Assembly: GCA_001695595.3 (NCBI GenBank) | Contig: MBPM02000002.1 | Location: 2,269,608-2,333,607 of the forward strand | Direction: 5' to 3' | From: Plasmopara viticola | Lineage: Eukaryota; Oomycota; Peronosporomycetes; Peronosporales; Peronosporaceae | Length of the DNA stretch: 64,000 bases | Shown: positions 1 to 12,140 of the stretch, in pieces | How the letters are laid out: each line of letters starts with the position of its first letter | Position numbering within the stretch: position 1 is the first letter of the stretch | The notes under the pieces: generated by a model | Told to the model about the DNA's origin: nothing | Database searches by the model: none | Seen by the model: only the letters and a program-made list of their open reading frames with translations | Translations under genes and position numbers: made by a program

Positions 1-130
1 AGTACAAGCAAAGGTAGAAAAGAAACGCCACTATGACAAAGTTGATTTGCGACCACCTTTTGCAGTTTTTTAAGCGCATACTTGTACGACTGTCCCACGC
101 AGTTCAGACACCTTCTGCTGGGACGCGCGG
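1..130 (+). pseudogene. possible Ty3/gypsy integrase tail remnant
   Basis: The first frame reads QAKVEKKRHYDKVDLRPPF, a charged helix followed by a segment that resembles the region just before the C-terminal beta-barrel of retroelement integrases. Frameshifts and stops follow at once. A gypsy LTR in the same orientation lies about 440 bp downstream, which fits an internal-then-LTR order, but the intervening sequence is unreadable. This is a weak call based on composition and context; no catalytic residue is present in the window. Confidence 0.2.
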
Positions 131-573
131 CGGGTGTACCCGACTGTAATGCTCATAGGTAATATAGCTAAAAGAGTATATCTCCCATTCAAGAGCCTCA
201 AAGGTCCGGGGTCACCTCAAAGAAAGTCTGGTCTAAGCAATAGGACCTGCCCTACGAGCAATTGTTTTCGGTGTCTGAGTAATCCCTTTCACTGCCTTGA
301 CTTTTTTTATCGTTCAGCATTCTGCTCAAGCTAGTTATTTTAGCAGTCTGCTTCTCATCATCACTATCACAATAAGTACCTTTTTTGTTTAAAATACTAT
401 TGTCGCGAGCTTTCTGTTCACGTTACATGTCAAAGCCTTTACTGTAGCGTGATTGTCTACTTTTCAAGTCATCGACTACTTTAACAAATGTACTATTATC
501 CGAAACATTACCACCAACAAAACGGCTATTTCAAAAAATCGGCTTGATTTGCTGAATCAGCTCAAAATAAAGG

Positions 574-997
574 TGTGGCGTAATCGTTGTCACCGGTAGT
601 TTTGCCGGTAACGGCTTTTACGCACTATAAATAACATATTCCTAAAATACATATGCATCAGTACTTGTCATAGGAGGCGATTATTCGGAAGACAATTACA
701 GATGTTTTATAGAAACTGGTGACCAAGAGACCGTATGGGCTGAAAGTATTATAGGATGTGTAAGAACCGGATGATATAAAGAAGATGGAAAGCTTTTAGG
801 GATGATAGTAGCAGATGGCTGAGGGTCACCAATCAAGCTGTAGCAAGAAAATAAGTCGTTAAATTTCTTCACCAAATATCACTTCTATATTTGCTTTAAG
901 CGATTAACACTCTTCCTCTTCCACGACTCCACCTCGCCCGCGTCTAAGCCTCGTCCGACGGCCGACTTTAATCAGCTTCCTTCGCGACTGTGTTACA
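574..997 (+). repeat. solo Ty3/gypsy-type LTR, plus orientation
   Basis: A TG...CA bounded sequence of 424 bp, from TGTGGCGTAATCG to GACTGTGTTACA. It matches, in opposite orientation, the LTRs at 57562-57998, 34872-35253 and 19830-20580. Shared landmarks are GTTTTGCCGGTAACGGCTTT near the 5' end, ACATATGCAT, and the GC-rich CTCGTCCGACGGCCGACTTT near the 3' end. The flanking pentamers (aaagg and agaat) do not match, so no target duplication survives. Confidence 0.8.
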
Positions 998-3719
998 AGA
1001 ATGTAAAATGGGTAACACAAAGTTAAATGTTGTCGCACGATTTGATATTACTAAATATTTTGACGAGTCAAGTGCTGTTTCGTAAGTGCATAATGCGAGA
1101 TCCATGCAATCACCTGGCAGCCATTAACAATTATACAATCAGCAGAGTGCCGGTGGAATAAATCTCGAGCATCGGAAAATTAAAGATTAAAAACGATGTA
1201 GGACGGCATATATAAACGGCACGTCAACATGGTAAAAATCAAACCGCTTTTTTAGATGATCTGAGAGGGCCTTTGATAGAGAAGACAAGATGCAGCTCAC
1301 ACCATATTGCACAATATATGCACGATCAGACGCTTACACATTGTGGCAACTCACACAACAGTGTCGGCTAGAGCTAGTGTAGTTCATGACAGTGACATTA
1401 ATCACCTTTTAACGGATAATACCACATCACATATGGTTGATTTCGACAAACGAGACTTGCAAATAAACTACAGGCAAGACTTCGTTGCGGCAAATTCATG
1501 TTGCTAATTTGAGACGAAAGATCAAGGAGGTGGAATATTTCGGGCAGTAAGTATTGTGGTTCTGACGCCGGTTGCCGAAGCTTATTAAGCACCCGACCAG
1601 ACGATGACGTTACGTAGCACATGGTTCACGTGACGATATACGAAGATGAGTTCAAATGGGGTGCTCAGGAGGAGAAATTGCAATACCACGCTATGTAACA
1701 AATCGTCAAAAAATGTTCAGGAATTGCATAGTACAGACTTCAACCTTTATCAATTTTAGAGCCGAAAGATGCACGCTTGATCGGCTTTACCATATAAAGT
1801 GCGACCACTTTGACCGAATACTGCCATTTAAAAAATTTGAAGTACTTGGTTCAATTTTATGCCTGGCATATGGTAAAGACCGAAGACCTTTCCAATCATC
1901 TAGTTGTTTACCTTGTTGCACGACCATCCTGTCGTAGAAATAGTATTGTGTGTTCCTCACGAGAGAGTATCAAATTAAAAAAAATACCAAATTAAAAAAA
2001 ATGAAAGCGGAGACTCTCAGTGCTTGCATAGAGCAGATTTCGCTGGTACGTGACATGCTTATCGAAAACAATTAAGGTAAATTGAGATGTTTAACCTTGG
2101 AGCGACAAGTGTTTTGTGCTTATTGTGGTTCTTTCTTCAAAAATTTTATACTCCTTCCCGAGTAGGTGGAGCGTAGGTGGGACATCAGCATGTGAGATCA
2201 GCTTCCTTGTACGTCAGCTGCAGCCGTAAGATGTTATTTTATGGAGGACAGAAACATGTCATCATGAAAGAAACGGCTTGGGTGCCGCTTCTGCTTTTGA
2301 TTTATGCAACATCTGACTGGCAAATTAATGTAATGGCATTTAAAGCGCTTTGCAAGTATCTCCAAATAAAAATATTATAAAGAGGAATGTTCATGACAAC
2401 TATATAGCCGACTGAGAGAAATGAAAATCTCTCCATGATGCGATGAAAAGTATATGTTTTATGTCCATGTCGGGATAAGCTCTCACGGTAACATTTGAAA
2501 GTTTCAATAGATTAATATTGATGTAACATCAGAACGGAATTCACCAAAAATTTGAAGACGTAAGTAGCTAAATCCTGTGCTAAGAAACAAAATTTCTGGA
2601 CTCTCATCAGTATATATTCCAGTGTACAAACCGAGGTCAATCAAAGGCTTACTCAAAGAGGCACAGTCCATGCTTTAAAGAAAAAAATTTAAACACACAA
2701 AAACGAATTATTTTTAAGTTGGAATTGATCGCACACATCGAACCCGGGAAGTTCGTGCATCTTTCTCTATGCTTCCTGTGGCGAAATACTGTGTAAGAGC
2801 GATATTTTTGTCAGGCTATTAGTAAGCCAAGGTTACATTCTGCAACAATTATTAGAAAGACTTGAATTCAGTTACCCAACATTTTGAACTGATACCTAGT
2901 TAAGTCATGATAGCAAAGACTGATTCGTATCCTATATGTTTAAAGGAAAAATCTAGTAAATACCTGAGCAGCCTCTACGTCCTACAATAATACTTTGGCT
3001 ATTGATCTGAAAATGCACTATTTTTCCTTTAGCTTTTTGGCTATAAGTATTGTCTATTGAGTCTGTTATAGTGTCAATTGTATATAGTGATTTTTATAGC
3101 ATACAAACTTTTTAGCAGGGTGATCCCTTCAAAATAATGTTTGTTCTTGTACGAAGAAGCGGTAAGAATGACTGGTCGACGCTAATACCATGGACATATT
3201 AGGCTACTGGTACATTTCTCATCACGACATTGACCCTTTACAATTACGATGTAGCCAAATTTAATAATACTTATCAATTTACACAATCTTTGCTTTAGCT
3301 CTCATCCGTGAGAAAAGTAGTCCATACCATTACGGTTTTTGCTGTAACTACAATGTTATCACTTGCTAGTATACAACGCTCACTGCAGAGTCTACTTCAT
3401 CAAATTGCATGGGAAAGAATAGACTTAGGTCTGCTAGTTGTTTCTCTTGTGTGCTAATTGGTCGTGAACTTACTGTGCCGTGGAGATAAAGAATTTGATA
3501 GAGTAACTGCTTGGCTAAATTGGTCTTTTGAGGACGCATACTGTCGTTGAAAATATTCCGTAAACTTAAATTTATTGTTTTTTAAACCAAATCAAAAAGA
3601 CTTTGAGGCCTGCATTAACGTTTGATTCCAATGTGGCAAGCAACTGACCATACACGAAAGCTAAATTAACTGAATTAAGACCAACCTAATGTCGCCGCAA
3701 TTGTCCTACACATCATAAT
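998..3719. other. no recognisable gene
   Basis: AT-rich sequence without a frame longer than about 93 codons and without a recognisable motif on either strand. A short direct repeat (CCAAATTAAAAAAA) occurs near 1975-2002. Probably old decayed DNA. Confidence 0.5.
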
Positions 3720-3772
3720 TTGAAATTGCTGGGATGCACGCGCCCTCCCCTCAGACTCCTTCTTCTTATCCA

Positions 3773-4909
3773 TTATGGCGAAAAGAGGTTTAACGTATTC
3801 AGTGCACTCTGTACCGCAGTCTCCTTGGATAGCACTAGCTCGAGACCCTCCACAACTTGTTTGTCATTGTTTCGTCTTTCAAAGTCATGCTCAACGTGCA
3901 ACCTACCGTCCCACCATGCTGAGTTAGCTATCAACAGTAATTGTTGAAAAGACCCACCGACAAAAATGGCCACAATTTCGATATGTCGGTATCCTCAAGA
4001 TTCGGTCCAAACATTCCCCGAACGCACAAAGCACCTTCAAATGTTGACACATGATTGTCTTGACTTCTTGTTCGTCTTGAACTTGGTGTAACAATGCTTT
4101 GCGCAGGAGTGCCAACACCGGTCCTTTCGCGCAGACTGATATAAAGTCGAATCATTTTGTCGATTTTGATCCTTTGTAAAGAATTTTCGCATTTGAAAAC
4201 GCGCGATGGCGACAGATCCTGGAGTGCTGAATTCGGAAACTTGTCATCCCCCTCTACTCGATTCTTCACTTGAATCAGAATAAAAGACGCCACCTCCATA
4301 TCTCGAGAATACATCGATATGATCAGATTTGCTCCTTTTTGATGACGAGGAAATATGCCTGCCGCACGTCGATCCAGCATCTTCCATAGCGTCTCTTCGG
4401 TAGGTTCGTCAAGGAGATCTACAAAATGGCTGAAACCGATGCTCCAGTCCTTCCAGGAACCAAGCCATATTTTGTACGCATTGCGGGAGCATTTAGTTGC
4501 TTGCGACTGATGTTCACGAATGTCTGGTGTAGTACCCACTAGCATTTCAATGAAGCTCGAAACTTTGCAAAACTGACGCGAAAAGACAAAATCACTCTTT
4601 GTTTTTGCATTCAGCCCCGCGGTGCCCATAATTGTAGCGTCTATTAACAACAGAAGGAAGATGCGTGCTACGAATTCGCCAATACTTCCTGTATCCACCA
4701 CTTCATTGGGCAGCATAGCCTGAAACTGACAAAGAATGTGCGTATCCAGCGCCGGTGGATCCAGCTGATACCATATGTATATGGCTCCATATGTCAGGAT
4801 CGGGTCCGACGTGTAGCTGCTGATGTGGGCATCGTTCATGTACGTCACGTAGTGTAGCACACTCATAAAGTCAGCGACCAAGCGCATTGCCAATGGATCG
4901 CTCGCATGC
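3773..4909 (-). pseudogene. nuclease-like dispersed protein family, copy A (truncated)
   Basis: A minus-strand frame (3931-4953) carries about 325 family residues, followed by a frameshift into a second frame (3773-3973) holding the C-terminus. Copies B (13700-15640) and C (45880-47965) align along the length. Diagnostic segments are HASDPMAMRLVADFMSV, SYTSDPILTYGAIYIWYQLD, a central GxDLII...SFI(F/L)I(E/Q)VKNR, and GMFGPNLEDTDISKLWPF. Asp followed by ExK or QxK on adjacent strands is the layout of PD-(D/E)xK restriction-endonuclease-like folds, reported in transposon-linked Crinkler-type proteins; that assignment is inference. Copy A has QVKNR where copy C has EVKNR, so a catalytic Glu may be lost. 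The first 14 residues of the long frame come from a fold-back, not the gene; the true N-terminal third is missing. Confidence 0.55.
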
Positions 4910-5037
4910 ACGGTGTGTCGTCGCTGTTCTGCCGCGTTGGGCTGCGTCCGCATGCGAGCGACCCAATGGCAATGCGCTTGGTCGCTGACTTTATGAGTGT
5001 GCTACACTACGTGACGTACATGAACGATGCCCACATC
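4822..5037. repeat. inverted duplication inside nuclease-like copy A
   Basis: Arms 4822-4909 and 4950-5037 are 88 bp each and match as reverse complements with two mismatches. The 40-bp loop (4910-4949) is not unrelated DNA: its reverse complement continues the nuclease-like gene (compare 47100-47145). So 4910-5037 is an inverted copy of gene sequence that meets the forward copy head to head at 4909/4910. It creates a spurious plus-strand frame repeating gene residues. Confidence 0.9.
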
Positions 5038-5320
5038 GAGATTTTCGATTATCATTGGCAACAAGGCCACCATGGTCGTCAAGGAATAACACAGCTATAT
5101 TCTTCTCACCAGTTTATAAGAATGATCTGTCACGACAAAGACAGCTTCGATGTCAAGAAAGCTTCGATGTCTTTGTCGTGACAGATCATTCTTCGATGTC
5201 AAGACAGCTTCGATGTCGTTGTCGTGACAGATCATTCTCATAAACTGGTGAGAAGAATATAGCTGTGTTATTCCTTGACGACCATGGTGGCCTTGTTGCC
5301 AATGATAATCGAAAATCTCG
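5037..5320. repeat. second, nested fold-back in gypsy-derived sequence
   Basis: Outer arms 5037-5136 and 5221-5320 are about 100 bp each with one mismatch. Within lies a perfect 24-bp inverted repeat, 5119-5142 against 5169-5192 (AGAATGATCTGTCACGACAA is its start), plus repeated AGCTTCGATGTC units at 5143-5154, 5160-5171 and 5206-5217. It abuts the previous fold-back at 5037, so about 500 bp can form two adjacent long hairpins. Confidence 0.9.
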
Positions 5321-5510
5321 CGGATCTGATTGATTCGAGCATTTCGCTGTCTAGCAGTCCATCTGGACGGACGTTGATTGTGCAATTTTAGTCAAATTGC
5401 CCCTTGGTTCTCTGTCTTGATGCGAGAAGACATGATCTCTGTAGTCCATTTGATATCTATATCTTGCTTACGAAGCCACAAATGCCAATGAAAACATCTG
5501 CATTTTGAGG
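5221..5510 (-). pseudogene. Ty3/gypsy gag-pol spacer fragment
   Basis: Read on the minus strand, a frame beginning INVRPDGLLDSEMLES and continuing through SIIIGNKATMVVKE aligns with the degraded gypsy element at 61060-60960 (INVWPDGLLNN, SITIDNTVKMAVKDG). It therefore derives from the stretch between the zinc knuckle/protease and reverse transcriptase. A stop interrupts it after VVKE. The part from 5221 to 5320 is the right arm of the fold-back. Confidence 0.6.
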
Positions 5511-5518
5511 AACAGGCA

Positions 5519-5673
5519 TGACTCCTAATGATTTTGGGACATCTAAAAGTGCCTTCTGTCGAAAGGCGTATGATCGCCTATTCATATAGATAGCACTTAT
5601 GCATATGTATTTATAATTATATTGTAAAAAAGCCGTTATCGGCAAAACTGTTGGTGATGACGGTCACGTCACA
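5519..5673 (-). repeat. gypsy LTR fragment
   Basis: The reverse complement starts TGTGACGTGACCGTCATCAC and carries the same early landmarks as the other LTRs of the family (AACGGCTTTTTT, ACATATGCATA, GGCGATCATACGCC). Only the first 155 bp or so of an LTR of about 430 bp remain; the GC-rich 3' half is absent. Confidence 0.7.
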
Positions 5674-8600
5674 ATTTTCCAATCAACTTTTCTTGGAATC
5701 TGGTTACGTGCAAGTCAACATTTTCTTTGATGTATTTAGAAAACATTACCTTGGGTCGCTCGTGCCACTTTCTAGAAATCAGAACAGCACCGGAATGAGC
5801 CGCATTAAATCTACGCTTACGTAAATGGACTTTCCTTTGTTCGTATTGTCGAGGATGCAGAATTTTTTTCCAAGGCATGAATTCGACTCAAACCACCCGC
5901 CATATTAGTGTAACAACGTCATACTGCCGGATAACGACTCAAAAACTCTCACTCGCGTCGTGCGCGTTAATGATTTCTGTTCAAATAATTAATCACAAGC
6001 CTTATCGTTTTGTAGTGTATACATTGCTCAATTGGCTCGTTGTACTTTTTTAATTTTTACTGGCTAATATCACGCATTACCGTAGAATTAGCAACAAGCT
6101 TTAAACGGTTTCATTAACAATTAATCACGGAAGACAATACTGTGTTGAAAATAGAATATCATATCATTTCGTTTCAATATTAGAAGCGGCTATCATACTG
6201 TGCCATATACTTACGTTTTGCGACAAACGGCTTCCGCCATTCTCAAATGCAAAATGCTGTGTTTGCTAACTACGTTTCATTGAGCTAATATCATTTAATT
6301 AAACTCTGATGTTTCCTTAACCGGTGACGCTTGCTGATTATCAGGCATTAACGCCACATCATGCTTATGGGAGAACTAAAACATAAGACAACAAATAATG
6401 GGAACTTTCTTACCGGTTGTTAGATTAGTAAGCATACACAGCGATACAATCATGAAATGAGCCGATGAAACTAGACTAGTTGTATTACTCATGGAATGTG
6501 TAAAATAGGCCAGCAAGTTATCAAACAGATCAGCGTGACCAAACAAGAACTTTGAGCTCTTTCTGCCGAACTCATGGAGCTGGTTGTGTCACTTCCTCAC
6601 AAAAAAAGATTTTTGATGTTCCTGACGAGCTCGTGGGCCGCGTATATTGGTAACGTTGTGGGTCCCGTAGTGTTCATTTTTAGATATCGAGAATGTCGAA
6701 ACTATGTGGTCGTCTAAATAAAGGGCATGCTAAATTGAGATGAAATACAGAAGACTTACCATGCGGTACTCGACTGTATTGATAAATACGAGCTCGTACA
6801 AATAGCTGATTACAGCTATTGCTGCTCACAAGCATTAAATCTTAAATTGTTGCCCAAAATCTCCTTCGTGTCGTTTCTCATGCTCACCTGGCATGAAGGG
6901 TGATAGCTGCAAGTGGATGTATGGCTACGGTCGCACAGTTCGATGGCTTCATCGAACAGATGTAAAAAGCTATTGGCGAGGCTCAGAAGCGCTTCATCGC
7001 TTGGCCGAAGAAGGCTTATTGTAGTCACAAAGATTTCATTATCGCTTTTGCTGCAATTATGACTATAACCCTTCGCTTCCCAGACACACCGCCCCTGAAT
7101 GCGTCTTTGCCACAGTGAACTCTGCATGATAATATAGCTGGCTTTGGTGGTAAAGGAGCCGGAATAGGCTGCAATTAAAATCGATTATAGCTACATGTCG
7201 CAAGTTTTCGGGGTGACCCTGATCTTTTAAGGTCCTTCTATACAAAATTATTTCCTTTCACCATATGACTTATGCGCTCAACAGTCAGAGGTTCGTCAGC
7301 GCGAGATGGCTGAGCTGCATAAAAATACCTTTTTCTAGTGGCCTCTTGCGCTGGCCTACTGCTCATACCACACGGCCTTGCAGACACTCGATCTCTCAGC
7401 TTAATAATTGCATGGCGGTGGGTACGAAAAATTTGACCCGACCATCATTCGTCTTTCTCAATAGGGTTGGGCATGTGAGCAACGCTATGCAGAGAGCATG
7501 GGGATTGATATAAGTCAGTATGCTTGTTTTTCTTAGGCCTCTAAAGGCGCTCTGCTTGAAACTCTTTACTTTGTATTGGAGAGACCGACGGTGTATGTCA
7601 GCCCGTATCTCTGGAACGTGTAACGTGTAACGTCAGATGAATTAAAATTTCATCGTGTTTCTGTGCGTAGCCGATTTTTTTACTCAACAACACATCCTCT
7701 TTCTGTAGTACAATGCTTAACTTTCCTTTATAATCTTTGACTAAAGAAATTTATGTTTAGATTGGGTAGATGCTGTTGCAGTTGGTGATAAAATTCTCAA
7801 AGACGCTGCCACACCTGTCTTCAAATTAGTAGTGGATTTTCCTATGCCTTTAATCATTATGAGCGTGTAATGACTCAGCGTACGCCAATGACTGGTGCAA
7901 ATATGATCCACCAATGACTTATTGCGCATATTCAAGCAGCTGGCGTCTACAATACTTGTTATGTAAATTTCTCAAGTGTCTGAGACTTTCTATCCACAGC
8001 ATGCTTAAGGTAAAGCATACGGGTCAAAATAGGGCAATCAACAACTCCGGCTGTCATTCTTTAAAATCTCACAACAATATTTTTGACACTGAGAACGTCT
8101 ACAGCCATGTAGTCATTCATTCGAACTGTATTCTGGTGGTGTCCACCAGATATTTATCCAATTTGTTTTTGTTGACCGTATTTGCTTGTTGCTGCACGAA
8201 ATTTATTGACGTGCCGAAGTTTATCAAGACTTGAAATGCTTACTGATAGGTCATAAATTTGTAGCGGTGTTGAACGGCCGAGTCATTATGAAGGTCCGTC
8301 AAGCTCTTAGAAGCTTATCACTCTGGTTTTGATAGCACGGCTACTGCCTGCGGGCCTTCACAGCGTATAGATTTGTCTTGCCAGCCGCGTTGGAGGAGGG
8401 GTGTTTTTACATAAGAAACTCTTGATTTAATATGGATATAAAATTCAGGTCAATGGACTGCCTTTTAGGGTCCTGTATGCAAAGGTTATCATATTTAAAG
8501 GATTCCAAAGGCATGATTGTTATATGAATGTTCTTTGACATACGAGTGATTCAAACAGCTTTGTCAAGTGTCAGCACCTGCAATCAAAAGTGTTGCGTGC

Positions 8601-9559
8601 ATGGAAAGCCTGCATATCGTCTGTCTACCAACGCAATTACCTTAACTTGTTCAGAGATTTAATCCCCACTCAAGCAGGCCGTCTCTCGCATAGTTCACTT
8701 TTCTTTAAAATCTGTGTTATTAGCTGGCTTAGAAAGCAGTAAAGCTATTTGCTTAGATACACGTGGGTTCAGATTGTGACCCATCTTCTTGTAAACAATT
8801 TTGGCTGCCGTAAGTTTGCGTAAGAAATGTCGCTAGGTATCACAAGGTTTTACATCTCGCACAGAAGAAGCTTACATAAAAATATGTGATAGCGAAAACT
8901 TACTGAGCGGGGCTTAAAAGCGTAAACGGTGCAATAGACAGCAATTCAAGAGGAAAATTCTTTTGCACAATATCAAGTTGCACAGATGTACCCTTATTTC
9001 TTGATGAGCGACTCAAAATGTTATCGCAATACCAGGATAGACGCATGATGAAGGTGGTGTGGTGTGACATAGGCTAGGCCCATTAATGTTGGGTACCCAA
9101 AAATGTGACATTTTTCAGTGTTTGTGGTTTAATCTCTCGACTCCACCTTTAAAAAAAAGTGTCCGCTACTGAGCTGCTAATTTTTCCTAAAAAACGTTTG
9201 TCTCAGCGCCGATTAGTAATATTCGTGTCAGTGCGACCTGTTATTGCGGTACGGTCATGCTGTGATGCTACTGTCGAACAGCTCGCGGATGTCGCTTTTT
9301 AGGGTCTACATAAACGCCATTATAAGCTTTCGATAAATATATTTGACAACACAGCTTTATGGACTCGGGGCATCGTGCGCATCATTAATTTGACAGTCGA
9401 AGTCAAACCTCCCAAAAATTGAGCTAACGGTATTGGCTTCTTTGATTCGATGATATTCGTACAATTCCATTAATAGAAATAACTCATAATGGTATCTAAA
9501 AAAATATTTTTATTTGTTGCTGTATTCGTAGTCAGCCATAATAAGTTGTACACCACATT
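5674..9559. other. no recognisable gene
   Basis: Mostly AT-rich. The longest frames are 103 codons (6816-7127, minus) and 106 codons (7914-8234, plus); neither shows a family motif, signal peptide or supported start. No repeat shared with the rest of the window was identified. Confidence 0.45.
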
Positions 9560-11480
9560 TCGTTTGCTCCTTGAAATTAAGCAATCCGGAATTTGCCAGC
9601 TACCCCACAAGTGGAAAAGAGCCAAGCCCAAGCTTGCTCCTTCGCTTTTCTAGTTGTCAAGTCGCCTCGCTTTGCCCCGATCCGTTCAACGATTCATACC
9701 GAGACCCCCCCCCACAGTTCGCGTCATTTAGACAGTTGGGCACGTATGGCCTCATCCCAGCTGAAGATGAGAACTAAGCGCGCCAAGCTTTACTGAAAGC
9801 TACCGACTGAATAAACTTCATCTTGGTGTGACTCACCCATCAGGAAGCTATGCCGTAATGACGTGATTCAACGATTAGCTGTATTCCACGTGAAGTGGTA
9901 GATAGCATACTTCGTAGGCCGCGCCTTCACGGTCTCCGGGCATTTAGATTCCTTTTAAATAGTGTTGGCTCAAATGGTTTTTACACCAGAGACGCAGTAT
10001 ACGCATTTCCACTGTTCTTTACGTCGCACTTGCAACTGGTGGTGAGTACACCGAAGCAATCTCCAGCTATAATGTGCTCCCAGCCAGCACTGCCGTCTTT
10101 ATAGTAGGCGCAACGCAAGCCACGAACTGTGCACTGAAATGCATTAAGCAGGCAAATTGCATGACTATCGGCTTTATTGCGGGTCCAGCGGTAGATCTGC
10201 GCTGACTCCCTCTCTCCTAGAACGAGTACCTGATGGGTGCATCGATTAACTCATATGAATGGGTGAGTGATGAACTGAATGGTCCCATTCCACCGAACCA
10301 TAACATCATTGTATGGTACAAATCGACAGGCCCGCCGCAATCTGCGACTTATTATGTCGAGCTACCGGAGATGATAGAATTAGTCCTGAATGCGAGGGTT
10401 CGACAAGGCAATGGTAAACACATTTCACTTAAGGAGCTATGCGCAACAATTCAAAAGTGTCTGGGCTCATTTCACTCATTGATCGAATCATGTATGGCGA
10501 TAACATCCGTTCAAGCTTAGTCCAGTCTACAGCGAGCCCTACTTTACATCACGGCAAAACACAACTTTCGCCAACTTCGCGCCAAGGCCTTTGGTCGTAT
10601 TGTCCTCCTCGGGATATCCGCTCAAATTTGTACACTGAACGAGGAATGTCGTGTAATACAAGCAGTTCTCCATGCTCTATACAGACTTTGATCTCCAGAC
10701 AGTCCTGCGACAGTTGTGTCCGTATCAACTGCTGCAATTCTGGCTCAAACTACGAATGTCGGAAACATCTTGCTCTACAAATATTTGCACTATTCCAAAC
10801 AATCTGAGAGAACACAAACCTCGCCAACATAATAAGTCGTCCTTAATGAAACCCATTTTGGCAGAGCCTCTTCCACTAGGTCTTCGCTTCACCTTTGAGT
10901 ACTTACGAACCCAGGCTACTTCGGTGGCCTCGTCTAGTCCCAATCACCTCAAATGGGGGATGGACCTTGAGAGGGCTTTTTTTCAACGCGAATGATATAA
11001 ATAACGTACTACAACGTACCCCGAACTTCTTCTCAAGCAAATTTTACATCGTGGGTTTGCGAGAGACAAAGTTTACGGGTATGGAAGCCTTTAACGAGCA
11101 TGCCACCCACTGAAGTTCGGTTTAGCAGCTGAACCCAAACTTTTGGTCGCAAGATAACGTGTCAACTTAACGGGACACAACATAGTGAGCTTGCTATCTG
11201 TCTCGTACGCAACCCCCACGACATCCCACTCAAGTATGTATTTTCTGTGGAAATATTGCCACGATACTTGCCTGTACGTGATCTACGCTACGGTTCAGTG
11301 AACGCTTAGAGCTAGTTGTAAAAATTCCTCGAAAAGAAAATGGAGAATAGGGTGCTGAATAGCTTGTGGACCACGAGAAAGCTGGCCAACATTGACGAAT
11401 TTTTTAAGAAGACAACGAGCATAATGGGTCTCTTTTTTTCGGCCGAAAGCTTAAGTGCCACTTTTGCTTACGATTTTTTT
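9560..11480 (+). pseudogene. unrecognised decayed coding-like region
   Basis: Base composition rises here and several plus-strand segments look protein-derived. At 10233-10520 a frame reads WYKSTGPPQSATYYVELPEM then a helical stretch; after one stop the same frame continues helical to about 10674. Another piece at 10845-10993 contains LPLGLRFTFEYLRTQATSV, and at 11340-11488 a frame starting MENRVLNSLWTTRKLANIDE ends in FFS. Stops and shifts separate the pieces. They may be remains of one long helical protein gene. I do not recognise the family. Confidence 0.3.
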
Positions 11481-11739
11481 TCGAATTGATTGAATTTACA
11501 GTATTAATTACCTTTTGACATTCTGTAACCTTGATGTTATATATTTTCTAAAATGTCAAGATTAACTTTGAGGATAACATTACCAATAATAATCGTTAGC
11601 CACTGACATCAAAGCGAGATGCGCAAAGGCTGAAACTAGCACGTGAAGACTTTTTCGCAATTGTCTTAACAAAAACACACCATATCTGAACTTGCTGTGG
11701 TGTACGCACCTACCCTCCGATTACCTCCACTCCGATTGT

Positions 11740-11930
11740 AGGAAAAAAAAATCAACGTGTTTAATGCAGTGTCTACCGCAGTCTCTTTGGACAGCACTAG
11801 CTTGAGACCTCTCACGACTCGTTCGTCGTTGTTTCGCCTTCCAAATCATGCTTAGCATGCAATCTACCATCCCACCATGCTAAGTTGGCAATCAATTGTG
11901 TGTCCCACCGACAAAAACGGCCATACTCCG
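11740..11930 (-). pseudogene. 3' tail of a nuclease-like family member
   Basis: About 190 bp match the 3' ends of copies A, B and C (CCCACCGACAAAAACGGCCAT, CTACCATCCCACCATGCTAA). The match stops sharply at about 11930, where an unrelated frame begins. In block 2 the whole family member is present at the equivalent place, so block 1 lost roughly 2 kb here. Confidence 0.7.
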
Positions 11931-12140
11931 GAGTGAGTCAGTTGCAGTATCTCGCTCCAGACTCTGGAGACGCTCAAGCTCATTGGTAGCAGCTGTTACA
12001 GCCAAATCAAGATCTGCTAAGTAATTGTTGGCACCCGTCCTGGTGCCTTTCAAAGCCTCAAACACCGCAGAGCTGAATCGCTTGTTGAGTGAAAGCTTCA
12101 CGGCTTGCTTCTTGTCATCAATCAGCTTCACATCCGACAT
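11892..12140 (-). pseudogene. 82-codon fusion of an unknown gene to the nuclease-like tail
   Basis: The frame starts at ATG with MSDVKLIDDKKQAVKLSLNK and is Lys/Leu/Glu-rich and helical, possibly a short coiled coil (LAVTAATNELERLQSLE). Its last residues, MAVFVGGTHN, are encoded by the nuclease-like tail across the deletion junction, so the stop is not the original one. The paralogue at 52620-52817 starts MSDLEMSDDVKQTAKISLSD and is broken soon after. The family is not recognised. Conservation of the start and of GTRTGAN...LADLDLAV in both blocks suggests a real ancestral gene. Confidence 0.45.

Noticed and set aside
4906..5181. Plus-strand 91-codon frame resembling the nuclease-like family
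   Set aside because: It is the inverted arm of the fold-back duplication, fused to gypsy sequence, not a separate gene.
9707..9715. C-rich run in the 9.7 kb region
   Set aside because: A single short homopolymer without an associated structure.
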